Shown here: piece by piece, positions 8,033 to 15,341 of the stretch
Position numbering within the stretch: the stretch's first letter is position 1
Layout: every line of letters begins with the position of its first letter
Source: VRUE01 sp963737575
Lineage (GTDB): Bacteria > Actinomycetota > Thermoleophilia > Solirubrobacterales > 70-9
Direction: 5' to 3'
Length of the DNA: 64,000 nt
Assembly: GCA_963737575.1 (NCBI GenBank)
Contig: CAVTTJ010000006.1
Location: 175,740 to 239,739 of the forward strand
Position numbers and translations under genes: made by a program
Notes under the pieces: model-generated
Database searches by the model: none
What the model was told of the DNA's origin: nothing
The model's input: only the letters and a program-made list of their open reading frames with translations

Positions 8033-9319
8033 TCAGCCCGGGAAGACCCTGCGCATCCGCGCCAGCTCGCGGACCTTGCCGCGGGGCCGGACCCGGCGCT
8101 GCAGGAGGTACTTGATCGGGTTCTCGCCCGGCTTGGTGAACGAGATCCAGTCGTTCCAGCTCGTCTCGAGGACCAGGTTGGGGTTTGGGTCTTCGCCCGG
8201 TTCGGCCCTGGTCGAGCCGTTGTCGAGGATCAGGTGCCAGGGGTCGGCGTCGCTGAACCTCCACTGGTAGACGACCCGCGAGCCGTTCACCGCCTTCGGG
8301 TTGGCCGAGCGGGCGGTGACGTCGAACCAGAGCCGCTGCAGCTCCGGCGAGGATTCGGGATTGCCGCCGGGTGGGCCGAGGACGCCACCGAGCAGGAGCT
8401 TCACCTGCCGCTTGGCGACCTCCTCCTCGTCCAGTTCGGGATCGAACGGGAAGACCCCAGGCGGCATCTCCTCGGTCGGGTATCCGATCGTCCGCCAGCG
8501 CTGGCGGATCAGCTTCAGCCCGAAGGCGAAGATGTCCTCGATCGAGAAGCCGTAGCACTCGGTGTACTCCCGGTCCATCCCCGGCGGGCTGAAGACGGCG
8601 GGGCCAAAGGGAAGGACCTCGCGCAGCAGGTCGATGACCGCCGCCCGGTTCTCCTCCCAGCCGGGGTTGCCTTCGCCGAGCAGTTCGGAGAGGACTTTGA
8701 CCCCGAACCCGATGTGGCGCTGCTCGTCGCGCGAGACGTTTGCGATTCCGGAGCTGAACCCCGGCAGCGTTTCTTCGGATGAGAAGAAGTCCTCGATGAA
8801 GTGCTGGCCCGGCTGCGCGAGGCTGCCCTCGACGATCAGGTGGTAGAGGGTGATCGCCTGCGCGTACTTGGGGATCGAACGGTCCCGGCGCAGTTCGTCG
8901 GCCATCACGTCGAGGCGGTCGAAGATCCCGCGATAGCCCCAGTTCAGCTGCGGCAGGGTGGAGGAGAGGGTCTGCTGGATCGTCTCGCCGCCGACCCCGA
9001 TGACCTCCTTGAAGAAGCGGTGGAAGAAGACCGAGTGGCGGACCTCGTCGACCTGCTGGGTCGCGAGGAAGTACTGCTGCTCCTCGGTCGGCGCGGCGGT
9101 GAGATAGGGGGCGAGGGTGTCGGCGACCCGGTCCTCGCCGTAGAAGAACATCGAGTAGATCCACATCGCCGAGCGGCGCTGGATGTCGCTGAGGGAGTCC
9201 CAGCCCTCCCTGTCGGCCGAGAAGTCGATGTCGTATGCGCTCCAGTTTCCCTGCTCCCAACGGTGGTACAGGTCCTCGTAGGTGACGCTGTCCATCAGGC
9301 TCTGCGAAGCGACGCTCAT
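8033..9319 (-). CDS. R2lox-type di-iron oxidase fused to an SCP2-like lipid-binding domain
   Basis: This 428-residue protein has an N-terminal ferritin-like R2 domain (about 1-290). It carries the full metal set: E62 (FYGEDR), E92/H95 (DEVRH), E164 (IVEG) and E199/H202 (DEQRH). V65 and Y159 sit where R2-like ligand-binding oxidases form a Tyr-Val ether crosslink, so it is R2lox rather than a ribonucleotide reductase subunit. No nrdA gene is near. Residues about 300-428 resemble SCP2 sterol/lipid carrier domains (YQWRFSDADPWHLILDNG, then a 'SWNDWISFTKPGENPIKYLL' stretch). R2lox binds a long-chain fatty acid, so a lipid domain in cis fits. AAAGGAGAAGAG precedes the ATG. The fusion call is from reading, not a search. 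Confidence 0.88.
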   Translation of the reverse strand: MSVASQSLMDSVTYEDLYHRWEQGNWSAYDIDFSADREGWDSLSDIQRRSAMWIYSMFFYGEDRVADTLAPYLTAAPTEEQQYFLATQQVDEVRHSVFFHRFFKEVIGVGGETIQQTLSSTLPQLNWGYRGIFDRLDVMADELRRDRSIPKYAQAITLYHLIVEGSLAQPGQHFIEDFFSSEETLPGFSSGIANVSRDEQRHIGFGVKVLSELLGEGNPGWEENRAAVIDLLREVLPFGPAVFSPPGMDREYTECYGFSIEDIFAFGLKLIRQRWRTIGYPTEEMPPGVFPFDPELDEEEVAKRQVKLLLGGVLGPPGGNPESSPELQRLWFDVTARSANPKAVNGSRVVYQWRFSDADPWHLILDNGSTRAEPGEDPNPNLVLETSWNDWISFTKPGENPIKYLLQRRVRPRGKVRELARMRRVFPG

Positions 9320-9370
9320 CTCTTCTCCTTTTGGTGTTGCATTCCCGCGCGAGGCCAGGGTACCGCGATC

Positions 9371-9387
9371 CTGGCCAGCCAGCCAGG
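9371..9387 (-). promoter_or_regulatory. Operator-like GGCTGGCCAG element upstream of R2lox-SCP2
   Basis: On the minus strand this reads CCTGGCTGGCTGGCCAG. The core GGCTGGCCAG is the same as in the 18-bp palindrome upstream of the second R2lox gene (57898-57915). A TACCCT box follows 8 nt downstream. The role as a regulator site is inferred. Confidence 0.4.
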
Positions 9388-9446
9388 TGTTGCCTGCGTG
9401 ATGTCGCTCACACTTATCCCTTCCATCCAAGGCGAGGATCGGGCGG

Positions 9447-10323
9447 ATGGGCGAGCCGCACCGCTGGCGCTCTCCGTTTCTCGGGGAGCCGCGTCAGCTC
9501 AACCTCCCGCAGGGCACGGTCGAGTATTTCCGTCGCGGCTCCGGCCGGCCGCTCGTCTTCGCCCACGGCTGGCTCGCCAACGCCAACCTCTGGCGCCATG
9601 TCGTCGACCGGTTGGCCGATCGCTTCGAGTGCATCACCCTCGATCTTCCCTTCGGAGCGCATCGCCTCGCCCTGAAGGCGGACGCCGACCTGGGCGCCGA
9701 GGGCTGTGGGGCGCTGATCGCGGACATCCTCGGCGCCCTCGACCTTGAGGACGGGACGCTGGTCGGCAACGACTCCGGCGGCGCCTACTCGCAGATCGCC
9801 CTCGCCGGCGGAGTCGACGGTGTCGAGGCGGCTGGCGCTGACCTCATGCGAGACGCCCTACGACGAGTTCCCTCCGGAGCCCTTCGACGGCCTCCCGGCC
9901 GCCGCCCGCGACACGGAGACCTTCGGCCGGCTCCTCTCCGCCCTCGAGGACCCCGAGGTCCGCAAGCTCCCCGTCGCCTTCGGCCTGCTGGTGAAGCATC
10001 CGCTGGATCAGGAGGCCTCCGACTCCTACGCGCTGCCCTGCGTGCGGGACGCGGCGATCCTCGCCGATACCGCGAAGGTGATGGCGGGTGCATCAACCGA
10101 GGTCGTGCACCGGGCCGGCGCGACCCTGATCGAGTCCTGGACGAAGCCGGCGCTGCTGATCTGGTCGAGCGAGGACCCGGTCTTCCCGCTCGATCACGCC
10201 CGCCGCTACGCCGAGGCGCTCCCGAACGCCGAGCTGGTCGAGATCGAGGACAGCTACAGCTTCACTCCCGAGGACCAGCCCGGGGCCGTCGCCGACGCGC
10301 TCGCGTCCTTCGCGGCAGGGTGA
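9447..10323 (+). pseudogene. Alpha/beta hydrolase with Asp nucleophile, frameshifted
   Basis: Two frames together encode one alpha/beta hydrolase of about 290 residues. The first frame (from ATG 9447) holds the oxyanion motif FAHGWLANANLW and the nucleophile elbow LVGNDSGGA. Asp sits in the nucleophile position there, as in haloalkane dehalogenase and epoxide hydrolase relatives. From about 9831 the homology continues one base later (LALTSCETPYDEFPPEPF), ending with PALLIWSSEDPVFP and a Ser/Phe-rich tail to 10323. Dropping one G from GCGGCTGG at 9830-9831 restores one frame. Either the gene is broken or the base is a sequence error. It is divergent from R2lox-SCP2. Confidence 0.82.
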
Positions 10324-10324
10324 G

Positions 10325-11830
10325 TCAGGCCTCGACCGAGGCCGGCTTGTCGATCTCGCGCTTGAGGATCTTGCCGGTCGGGCCCTTGGGGAGCTCGTCG
10401 ATGAACCAGACGACGCGGGGGTACTTGTAGGCGGCGATCCGATCCTTGACGTAGGCGCTGACCTCCTCGGCGCTCAGCTCCTCGCCCTCGTGGAGGACGA
10501 CGGCGGCGCCGATCTCCTCGCCCCACTCGTCGTGGGGGATGCCGACCACGGCCGCTTCGCGGATCTTCGGGTGCTCGTAGAGCACCTCCTCGACCTCGCG
10601 CGGGTAGACGTTGTATCCGCCGCGGATGATCAGGTCCTTCTTGCGGTCGACGATGTAGAAATAGCCGTCCTCGTCGGTGCGGGCCATGTCGCCGCTGTGG
10701 AACCAGCCGCCGCGCATCGCCTCCGCGGTCGCGTCGGGGTTCCGCCAGTAGCCCTTCATGATGTTGTGGCCGCGGATCACGATCTCGCCGACCTCGCCCT
10801 GCTCGACCGGGTTGTCGTCCTCGTCGACGACGCGCATCTCCACCCCTTCGATCGGGGTGCCGATCGAGCCCGGCTTGCGCTCGCGGCCGGGGTGGTTTGA
10901 GCAGGCGACGGGAGAGGTCTCCGAGAGGCCGTAGCCCTCGAGGATGATCGCGCCGAACGCCTCCTCGAACCCGCGCAGCACCTCGACCGGCATCGAGGCG
11001 CCGCCGGTGATGCAGTTGCAGAGGGCCGAGGTGTCGTAGCTCTCGCGCTCGGGGTGGTGGAGCAGCGCCCCGTACATCGTCGGGACCCCGTAGAAGTGGG
11101 TGACGCGGTCGCGCTCCATGGTCGCCAGCGCATCGCCGGGCTCGAATTTCGGCACCAGGGTGAGGCAGGCGCCGACGCTGAGCGAGGCGTTCATCGCGAC
11201 CGTCTGGCCGAAGGAGTGAAAGAGGGGCAGCGAGCCGAGGACGACGTTGCCGGGGGCGATCTCGCAGGTCGTCCGCGCCGAGACGTCGGCGTTGCGCCGG
11301 AGGTTGTCGTGGGTGAGCTCGGCGCCCTTCGGGCTGCCGGTCGTCCCCGAGGTGTAGAGGATCACCGCGGTGTCCTCGCCGGCGACCTCGGCGAGGCCGT
11401 CGGTCGGCGCGAGCCCCTCCAGCGTCGCCGCGAAGGAGGCCGGCTCGACCTCGATCAGCTCCGCCTCCGCGTCGGAGCAGCCGTCGCCCGCCTCGCCGCA
11501 GAAGCCCTGCCAGGCGAGCACCAGTTTCGCCCCGGAGTCCTCGAGGTAGTAGGCGATCTCACGCCGCTTGAGGAGGACGTTCATCGGGACGACGATCCCC
11601 CCGGCCCGCAGCACGCCGTAGTAGGCGATCGGGAACTCGGGCACGTTCGGCAGCATCACCCCGACCCGGTCCCCGGGCTCGAGGCCGCGCTCCCGGAGCA
11701 GCGTCGCCAGCCTCGCGCTGCGCTCGTCGAGGCTCCCGTAGCTGAGCTCGACGTCTCCGAGCCGGATCGCCGGGTCCTCCGGCGCCCGCTCGGCGCCCGC
11801 AGCCGCGATCGATGCCAGGTTCTGTCCCAT
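10325..11830 (-). CDS. Acyl-CoA ligase (AMP-forming), long-chain fatty acid type
   Basis: This 501-residue adenylate-forming enzyme activates a carboxylic acid, probably a fatty acid, to its CoA thioester. Motifs in order: AVILYTSGTTGSPKG (P-loop-like), the GYGLSETSP core, DGYFYIVDRKKDLIIRGG hinge region and the catalytic Lys in PTGKILKREI at the C-terminus. The Met at 11830 was chosen because it begins the typical N-terminus; the frame is open further upstream but with untypical sequence. GGGAG precedes it. It ends one base after the neighbouring hydrolase gene and lies near the R2lox-SCP2 gene, suggesting a small lipid-metabolism cluster. Exact chain-length preference cannot be read. Confidence 0.93.
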   Translation of the reverse strand: MGQNLASIAAAGAERAPEDPAIRLGDVELSYGSLDERSARLATLLRERGLEPGDRVGVMLPNVPEFPIAYYGVLRAGGIVVPMNVLLKRREIAYYLEDSGAKLVLAWQGFCGEAGDGCSDAEAELIEVEPASFAATLEGLAPTDGLAEVAGEDTAVILYTSGTTGSPKGAELTHDNLRRNADVSARTTCEIAPGNVVLGSLPLFHSFGQTVAMNASLSVGACLTLVPKFEPGDALATMERDRVTHFYGVPTMYGALLHHPERESYDTSALCNCITGGASMPVEVLRGFEEAFGAIILEGYGLSETSPVACSNHPGRERKPGSIGTPIEGVEMRVVDEDDNPVEQGEVGEIVIRGHNIMKGYWRNPDATAEAMRGGWFHSGDMARTDEDGYFYIVDRKKDLIIRGGYNVYPREVEEVLYEHPKIREAAVVGIPHDEWGEEIGAAVVLHEGEELSAEEVSAYVKDRIAAYKYPRVVWFIDELPKGPTGKILKREIDKPASVEA

Positions 11831-11863
11831 AGCTCCCGTCCGGGAGTCTACGTGGGCTTCGTA

Positions 11864-11869
11864 TAGGGT
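11864..11869 (+). promoter_or_regulatory. -10 type box TAGGGT for the PRC-barrel gene
   Basis: TAGGGT lies 8 nt before the ATG at 11878 with no Shine-Dalgarno sequence between. Confidence 0.45.
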
Positions 11870-11877
11870 CGAACAAG

Positions 11878-12243
11878 ATGGACGACCTGGGCGAGCCGAG
11901 CTCCTACCTGACGCTGAAGCCGGGGGCGCTCGTTCAATCGAGCGACGGCGCGGCGCTGGGCAAGGTCGAGCACGTCCTCGCCGACCCCGGCCTGGACGTC
12001 TTCGACGGGATCGTCCTTGACACCAGCGTCCTGCCGGGCGGCCACCGTTTTGCCGACGCATCCCAGGTCGAGGAGGTCTACGACCGTGGAGTCGTCCTCA
12101 AGCTCACTGCCGCCGAGGCCCAAAGCCTGCCGGAGCCGAGCGCCAATCCCGGGACGATCGAGGCCGGCCCCGACGATCTGGCCAAGGGGGGCTCGGGCGA
12201 CAAGCTGCGCCGCGCCTGGAACCTGATCTCAGGCAAGTACTGA
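11878..12243 (+). CDS. PRC-barrel-like domain protein
   Basis: This 121-residue protein looks like a PRC-barrel: GALVQSSDGAALGKVEHVL, then DVFDGIVLDT, then RFADASQVEEVYDRGVVLKL. That is the usual strand order of these small beta-barrels, found in RNA-processing factors and in photosynthetic reaction centres. There is no signal peptide. The last 30 residues are Gly/Asp-rich with a short basic end. It is transcribed divergently from the acyl-CoA ligase, with overlapping promoter space. The function is unknown. Confidence 0.75.
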   Translation: MDDLGEPSSYLTLKPGALVQSSDGAALGKVEHVLADPGLDVFDGIVLDTSVLPGGHRFADASQVEEVYDRGVVLKLTAAEAQSLPEPSANPGTIEAGPDDLAKGGSGDKLRRAWNLISGKY

Positions 12244-12263
12244 CACGGCCGCCGCCGTTTCTC

Positions 12264-12269
12264 TAGGAT
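12264..12269 (+). promoter_or_regulatory. -10 type box TAGGAT for the FKBP lipoprotein gene
   Basis: TAGGAT lies 8 nt before the GTG at 12278 and no Shine-Dalgarno sequence follows. Confidence 0.45.
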
Positions 12270-12277
12270 CCGCCGCC

Positions 12278-12754
12278 GTGAGAGCACTGATGCTGACTTT
12301 GGTGGCCTGCGCCGCGATCGCGATCGCCGGCTGCGGCGGCGGCGACTCGACCACCGGGTCCGAAACGACATCGTCCGTCGACACCACCGTCAAGCCGGTC
12401 GTCAAGCCCCCGAAGGGTTCGCCGCCGAAGCAGCTCGAAGTCAAGGACCTGGTCGAAGGCAGCGGCGAAGAAGCGAATTCCGGCAACGAAGTCACGGTCG
12501 ACTACGTCGGGATCGACTACAAGAGCGGCAAGGAATTCGATTCCTCCTGGAGCCGGAACGAACCGTTCACCTTCACCCTCGGCGCCGGCGAAGTGATCCC
12601 CGGCTGGGACCAGGGCGTCGAAGGGATGAAGGAAGGCGGCCGGCGCGAGCTGATCATCCCGCCCGAACTCGCCTACGGCTCGGCCGGCAGCCCACCGGCG
12701 ATTCCGCCGGACGAAACGCTGATCTTCGTGATCGACCTGCGCGAAGTCAACTGA
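12278..12754 (+). CDS. FKBP-type peptidyl-prolyl isomerase, exported lipoprotein
   Basis: This 158-residue protein has a lipoprotein signal (hydrophobic MLTLVACAAIAIAGC, lipobox Cys at residue 19), a Thr/Ser/Pro linker and one FKBP domain (about 55-158). The core motifs EVTVDYVGIDYKSGKEFDSS, GAGEVIPGWDQGVEGMKEGG and PPELAYGSAG are present. It should be anchored on the outer membrane face and catalyse proline isomerisation during folding of exported proteins. Glu codons are 14 GAA to 1 GAG, unlike neighbouring cytoplasmic genes that use mostly GAG. The stop overlaps the region where the next gene's N-terminus seems to begin. Confidence 0.93.
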   Translation: MRALMLTLVACAAIAIAGCGGGDSTTGSETTSSVDTTVKPVVKPPKGSPPKQLEVKDLVEGSGEEANSGNEVTVDYVGIDYKSGKEFDSSWSRNEPFTFTLGAGEVIPGWDQGVEGMKEGGRRELIIPPELAYGSAGSPPAIPPDETLIFVIDLREVN

Positions 12755-12822
12755 GCCGCGCCGCCCTCGCCGAGCGACTCTCCTCCCAGGGCCTGACGGC
12801 CCCTCTTCCCGGCCCGGTCGCG

Positions 12823-13779
12823 GTGGCCGAGCGCCTGCTCGCGATCCAGGGCCAGGACCCGCGCGGAGCGCGGCTCGCGGTCAGGGCGCGGACGGAGGCG
12901 ATGACGGCCGCCGACGTCGACCGGGCGCTGACCAGGGACCGGACCCTGCTGATCACCTGGCTGAACCGCGGCACCCTGCACCTCGTGCGCAGCGAGGACT
13001 ACCCCTGGCTGCAGGCGCTGACGACGCCGCCCCTGCTGACCGCGAACGCAACCCGATTGCGCCAGATGGGGGTCGGATCGGGCGAGGCCGATCGGGCGGT
13101 GAAGCTGATCGAGCGCGCCCTCGCCGAGGAGGGCCCGATGACCCGCTTCGAGCTCCGCGACCGCCTCGACGCCGGCGGGATCGCCACCGCCGGGCAGGCT
13201 TTCATCCACCTGGCGATGCTCGCCTGCCTGCGGGGCGTCGCGGTGAGGGGGCCGATGATCGGGAAGCAGCATGCCTACGTCCTCGTCCGCGAGTGGCTCG
13301 GGGAGAGTCCGAGCGTGGACCGCGACGCGGCGCTGGCCGAGCTCGCCCGCCGCTACCTCGCCGGCCATGGGCCGGCGTCGGACCGCGATCTCGCCAAGTG
13401 GTCCGGGCTGCCGCTGCGCGACGCCCGGGCCGGCCTCGCCTCGATCGACTCCGAGATCGAGGACGCCTTGCTGGGGGTGGTGCGACTGCGCGGGCGGGCC
13501 GTCGGCTCGTCGCGGATGCCGGCGCCGCGGCTGCTTGGGGCCTTCGACCCGACCCTGGTCGGCTGGACATCGCGGGAGGAGCTCGTCGGCCCCCACGGGC
13601 CGCGGATAGTGAGCGGCGGGATCTTCCGCCCCTACGCGATGGTCGGCGGTCGGGCGGCGGGGCGCTGGAGGTGGTCCGCGGAGTCGGTCGATCTGGAGCT
13701 GTTCGAGAAGGTGTCCGGCCGCGCCGCCCGGGCGCTCGAGCGCGAGGCCGCCGACGTCGCCCGGTTTCTATCCGCCTGA
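12823..13779 (+). CDS. Winged-helix DNA-binding (HTH_42/YcaQ-like) protein
   Basis: This protein of 318 residues or more belongs to the HTH_42 family, which includes the YcaQ/AlkX interstrand-crosslink glycosylases. LAIQGQDPRGARLAVRAR, LITWLNRGTLHLV, the GPASDRDLAKWSGLP winged-helix stretch, LLGAFDPTLVGW and the late GGIFRPYAMVGGRAAGRW motif fit the family. Whether it has glycosylase activity is not known. The first canonical start is GTG 12823. However, in-frame codons back to 12751 encode a sensible N-terminus (LSRAALAERLSSQGL), so translation may begin at a CTG that overlaps the FKBP stop codon. Confidence 0.85.
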   Translation: MAERLLAIQGQDPRGARLAVRARTEAMTAADVDRALTRDRTLLITWLNRGTLHLVRSEDYPWLQALTTPPLLTANATRLRQMGVGSGEADRAVKLIERALAEEGPMTRFELRDRLDAGGIATAGQAFIHLAMLACLRGVAVRGPMIGKQHAYVLVREWLGESPSVDRDAALAELARRYLAGHGPASDRDLAKWSGLPLRDARAGLASIDSEIEDALLGVVRLRGRAVGSSRMPAPRLLGAFDPTLVGWTSREELVGPHGPRIVSGGIFRPYAMVGGRAAGRWRWSAESVDLELFEKVSGRAARALEREAADVARFLSA

Positions 13780-13848
13780 GCGTGGGCGTGCAATCCCCGC
13801 GCCAGGATTTCTGGATTGGCCTGCGAATGGCGAGGGTAAGGAGAAGGC

Positions 13849-14223
13849 ATGGAGGCGCAGGCGAACACAGAGCGGGGCGGGACCGACATCGAGACCCTGA
13901 TGGCGATCGAGCGCGAGCTCGCCGAAGGCGACAGCTCGGTCTACCTGCAGCGTCTCTGCGATGACGCCATGGTCGTCATTCCGGGCCGGGTCCTCGACAA
14001 GGCCGCGACCGCGACGGTCATGGGCGCCGCGCCCTCCTGGGACGGCCACGAGTTCCGCAACGGCCGCCTCCAGATGATCGGCGAGGACACCGCGATCCTC
14101 ACCTACCGCTTCGAGGGCCGGCGCGGCTACGAACGCTACGACGCGGTCCTCTCCAGCACCTATGTGCGCGAGCGCGGCGGCGAGTGGGAACTCGCCTTCC
14201 ACCAGCAGACGCCGCTGCCCTGA
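13849..14223 (+). CDS. NTF2-like (SnoaL/DUF4440) small protein
   Basis: This 124-residue cytoplasmic protein has the cone-shaped NTF2 fold pattern: an N-terminal helix pair (TLMAIERELAEGDSSVYLQ), then four strands ending in YERYDAVLSSTYVRERGGEWELAFHQQTPL. Family members are small enzymes, isomerases or binding proteins. No specific substrate can be read. AAGGAGAAGG precedes the ATG. A hotdog-like gene starts 29 nt downstream on the same strand, followed by a VOC protein with an ATGA overlap, so the three may be cotranscribed. Confidence 0.8.
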   Translation: MEAQANTERGGTDIETLMAIERELAEGDSSVYLQRLCDDAMVVIPGRVLDKAATATVMGAAPSWDGHEFRNGRLQMIGEDTAILTYRFEGRRGYERYDAVLSSTYVRERGGEWELAFHQQTPLP

Positions 14224-14252
14224 CGGCCGGCCGCCGCTCCGCACCTGCTTGG

Positions 14253-14972
14253 ATGGGGACCGTGGCCGACCCGGTGATCGTCCCCGCGCGCTTCAACGGG
14301 CCGCTCGAGAATGGCAACGGCGGCTACTCGGCGGGGATCGCAGCCGCCCTCCTCGAGGGGCCGGTCGAGGCGACCCTGCGCAGCCCGGTGCCGCTCGACA
14401 CGCCGCTGCAGCCGGTCGTCGAGGACGGAGAGGCCCGCCTGCTCGACGGCGACCGGGTGATCGTCGAGGCGCGGCGGGTGCCGGAGTTCGAGATCGACGT
14501 TCCCGACCCGATCTCACCGGAGCAGGCCGGCGACGCGATGGCTCGGTACGCGGGAGCGAAGGAGGGGCCATTCAGCCGCTGCTTCGTCTGCGGCGGCGGC
14601 CGCGAGGACAGCCTCGGCGTGTTCTCAGGCCGGGTCGAGGGTCGCGAGGTCGTCGCCTCGGCCTGGACGCCGCCCGAGTGGACCGCCGGAGCCGACGGTC
14701 GCGTCAGGCCCGAGATCGTCTGGTCAGTGCTCGACTGCCCGACATTCTTCGGCGCCTACATCGACGTCGAGGAGCTGCCGCTGAGCTTCCTCGGCCGGAT
14801 CACGGTGCGGATCGACTCGCTCCCCACGATCGGCGAGGTGCATGTACTGATGTCGTGGCCCCTCGGCATCGAAGGCCGCAAGGCCGAGGCCGGGGTTTCC
14901 CTGCTCAGCGGCGGGGGAGATGTACTGGCGTACGCCAGAGCAGTTCTTATCGAAGCCAAAAAAGGAGAATGA
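14253..14972 (+). CDS. Hotdog-fold-like protein, function unknown
   Basis: This 239-residue protein resembles acyl-CoA thioesterase-like (hotdog) proteins seen in actinobacteria. It has an N-terminal FNGPLENGNGGYSAGIAAA, a central FSRCFVCGGGRED with two cysteines, and a C-terminal half with GRITVRIDSLPTIGEVHVLM strands. No catalytic residues can be assigned with confidence. Either ATG 14253 or GTG 14262 could be the start. Its stop codon overlaps the ATG of the following VOC gene, suggesting translational coupling. The thioesterase reading is tentative. Confidence 0.7.
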   Translation: MGTVADPVIVPARFNGPLENGNGGYSAGIAAALLEGPVEATLRSPVPLDTPLQPVVEDGEARLLDGDRVIVEARRVPEFEIDVPDPISPEQAGDAMARYAGAKEGPFSRCFVCGGGREDSLGVFSGRVEGREVVASAWTPPEWTAGADGRVRPEIVWSVLDCPTFFGAYIDVEELPLSFLGRITVRIDSLPTIGEVHVLMSWPLGIEGRKAEAGVSLLSGGGDVLAYARAVLIEAKKGE

Positions 14973-15340
14973 TGGGACGTCCAGTTGTGCACTTCGAGGT
15001 GATCGGCAGCGACGGCGAGCGGCTCCAGAGCTACTACTCGGACCTGTTCGATTGGGACGTCAACGCCGAGAACGAGATGAAATACGGCCTCGTCGACCGC
15101 CAGGCGAACTCGAACAGCGAAGGCATCGGCCTCGGCGGCGGGATCGGCCAGGGGCCCGACGGCTACGAGGGCCACGTGACCTTCTACGTCGAAGTTCCCG
15201 ACGTCGAGACGGCGCTCGCCAGGGCCGAGGAGCTGGGCGGCAGCCGGGTGATGGGGCCGGAGACGATCATGGACCGGATGGTGCTCGGCCAGTTCAAAGA
15301 CCCCGAGGGCCATGTGATCGGACTGATCGAGGGCGGCTGA
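14969..15340 (+). CDS. VOC (glyoxalase/bleomycin-resistance fold) family protein
   Basis: This 123-residue vicinal-oxygen-chelate protein shows VVHFEVIGSDGERLQSYYSDLF at the N-terminus and FYVEVPDVETALARAEELGG then FKDPEGHVIGLIE at the C-terminus. These are the two beta-alpha-beta modules of the fold. Possible metal ligands are His9 and Glu near the end. The start overlaps the upstream stop (ATGATG at 14969), with AAAAAAGGAG as ribosome site. Members may be dioxygenases, epimerases or resistance proteins; the substrate is not known. It converges with glyS. Confidence 0.87.
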   Translation: MMGRPVVHFEVIGSDGERLQSYYSDLFDWDVNAENEMKYGLVDRQANSNSEGIGLGGGIGQGPDGYEGHVTFYVEVPDVETALARAEELGGSRVMGPETIMDRMVLGQFKDPEGHVIGLIEGG

Positions 15341-15341
15341 G

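Noticed and set aside
8033..9319. Calling the R2 protein a ribonucleotide reductase beta subunit
   Set aside because: There is no nrdA near, and the Val/Tyr positions fit R2lox. The protein also has an extra lipid-type domain.
9447..10323. Programmed +1 frameshift as the first explanation for the split genes
   Set aside because: The sites are simple G or GC runs in unrelated genes, without a shared slippery motif. Sequence error is more economical.
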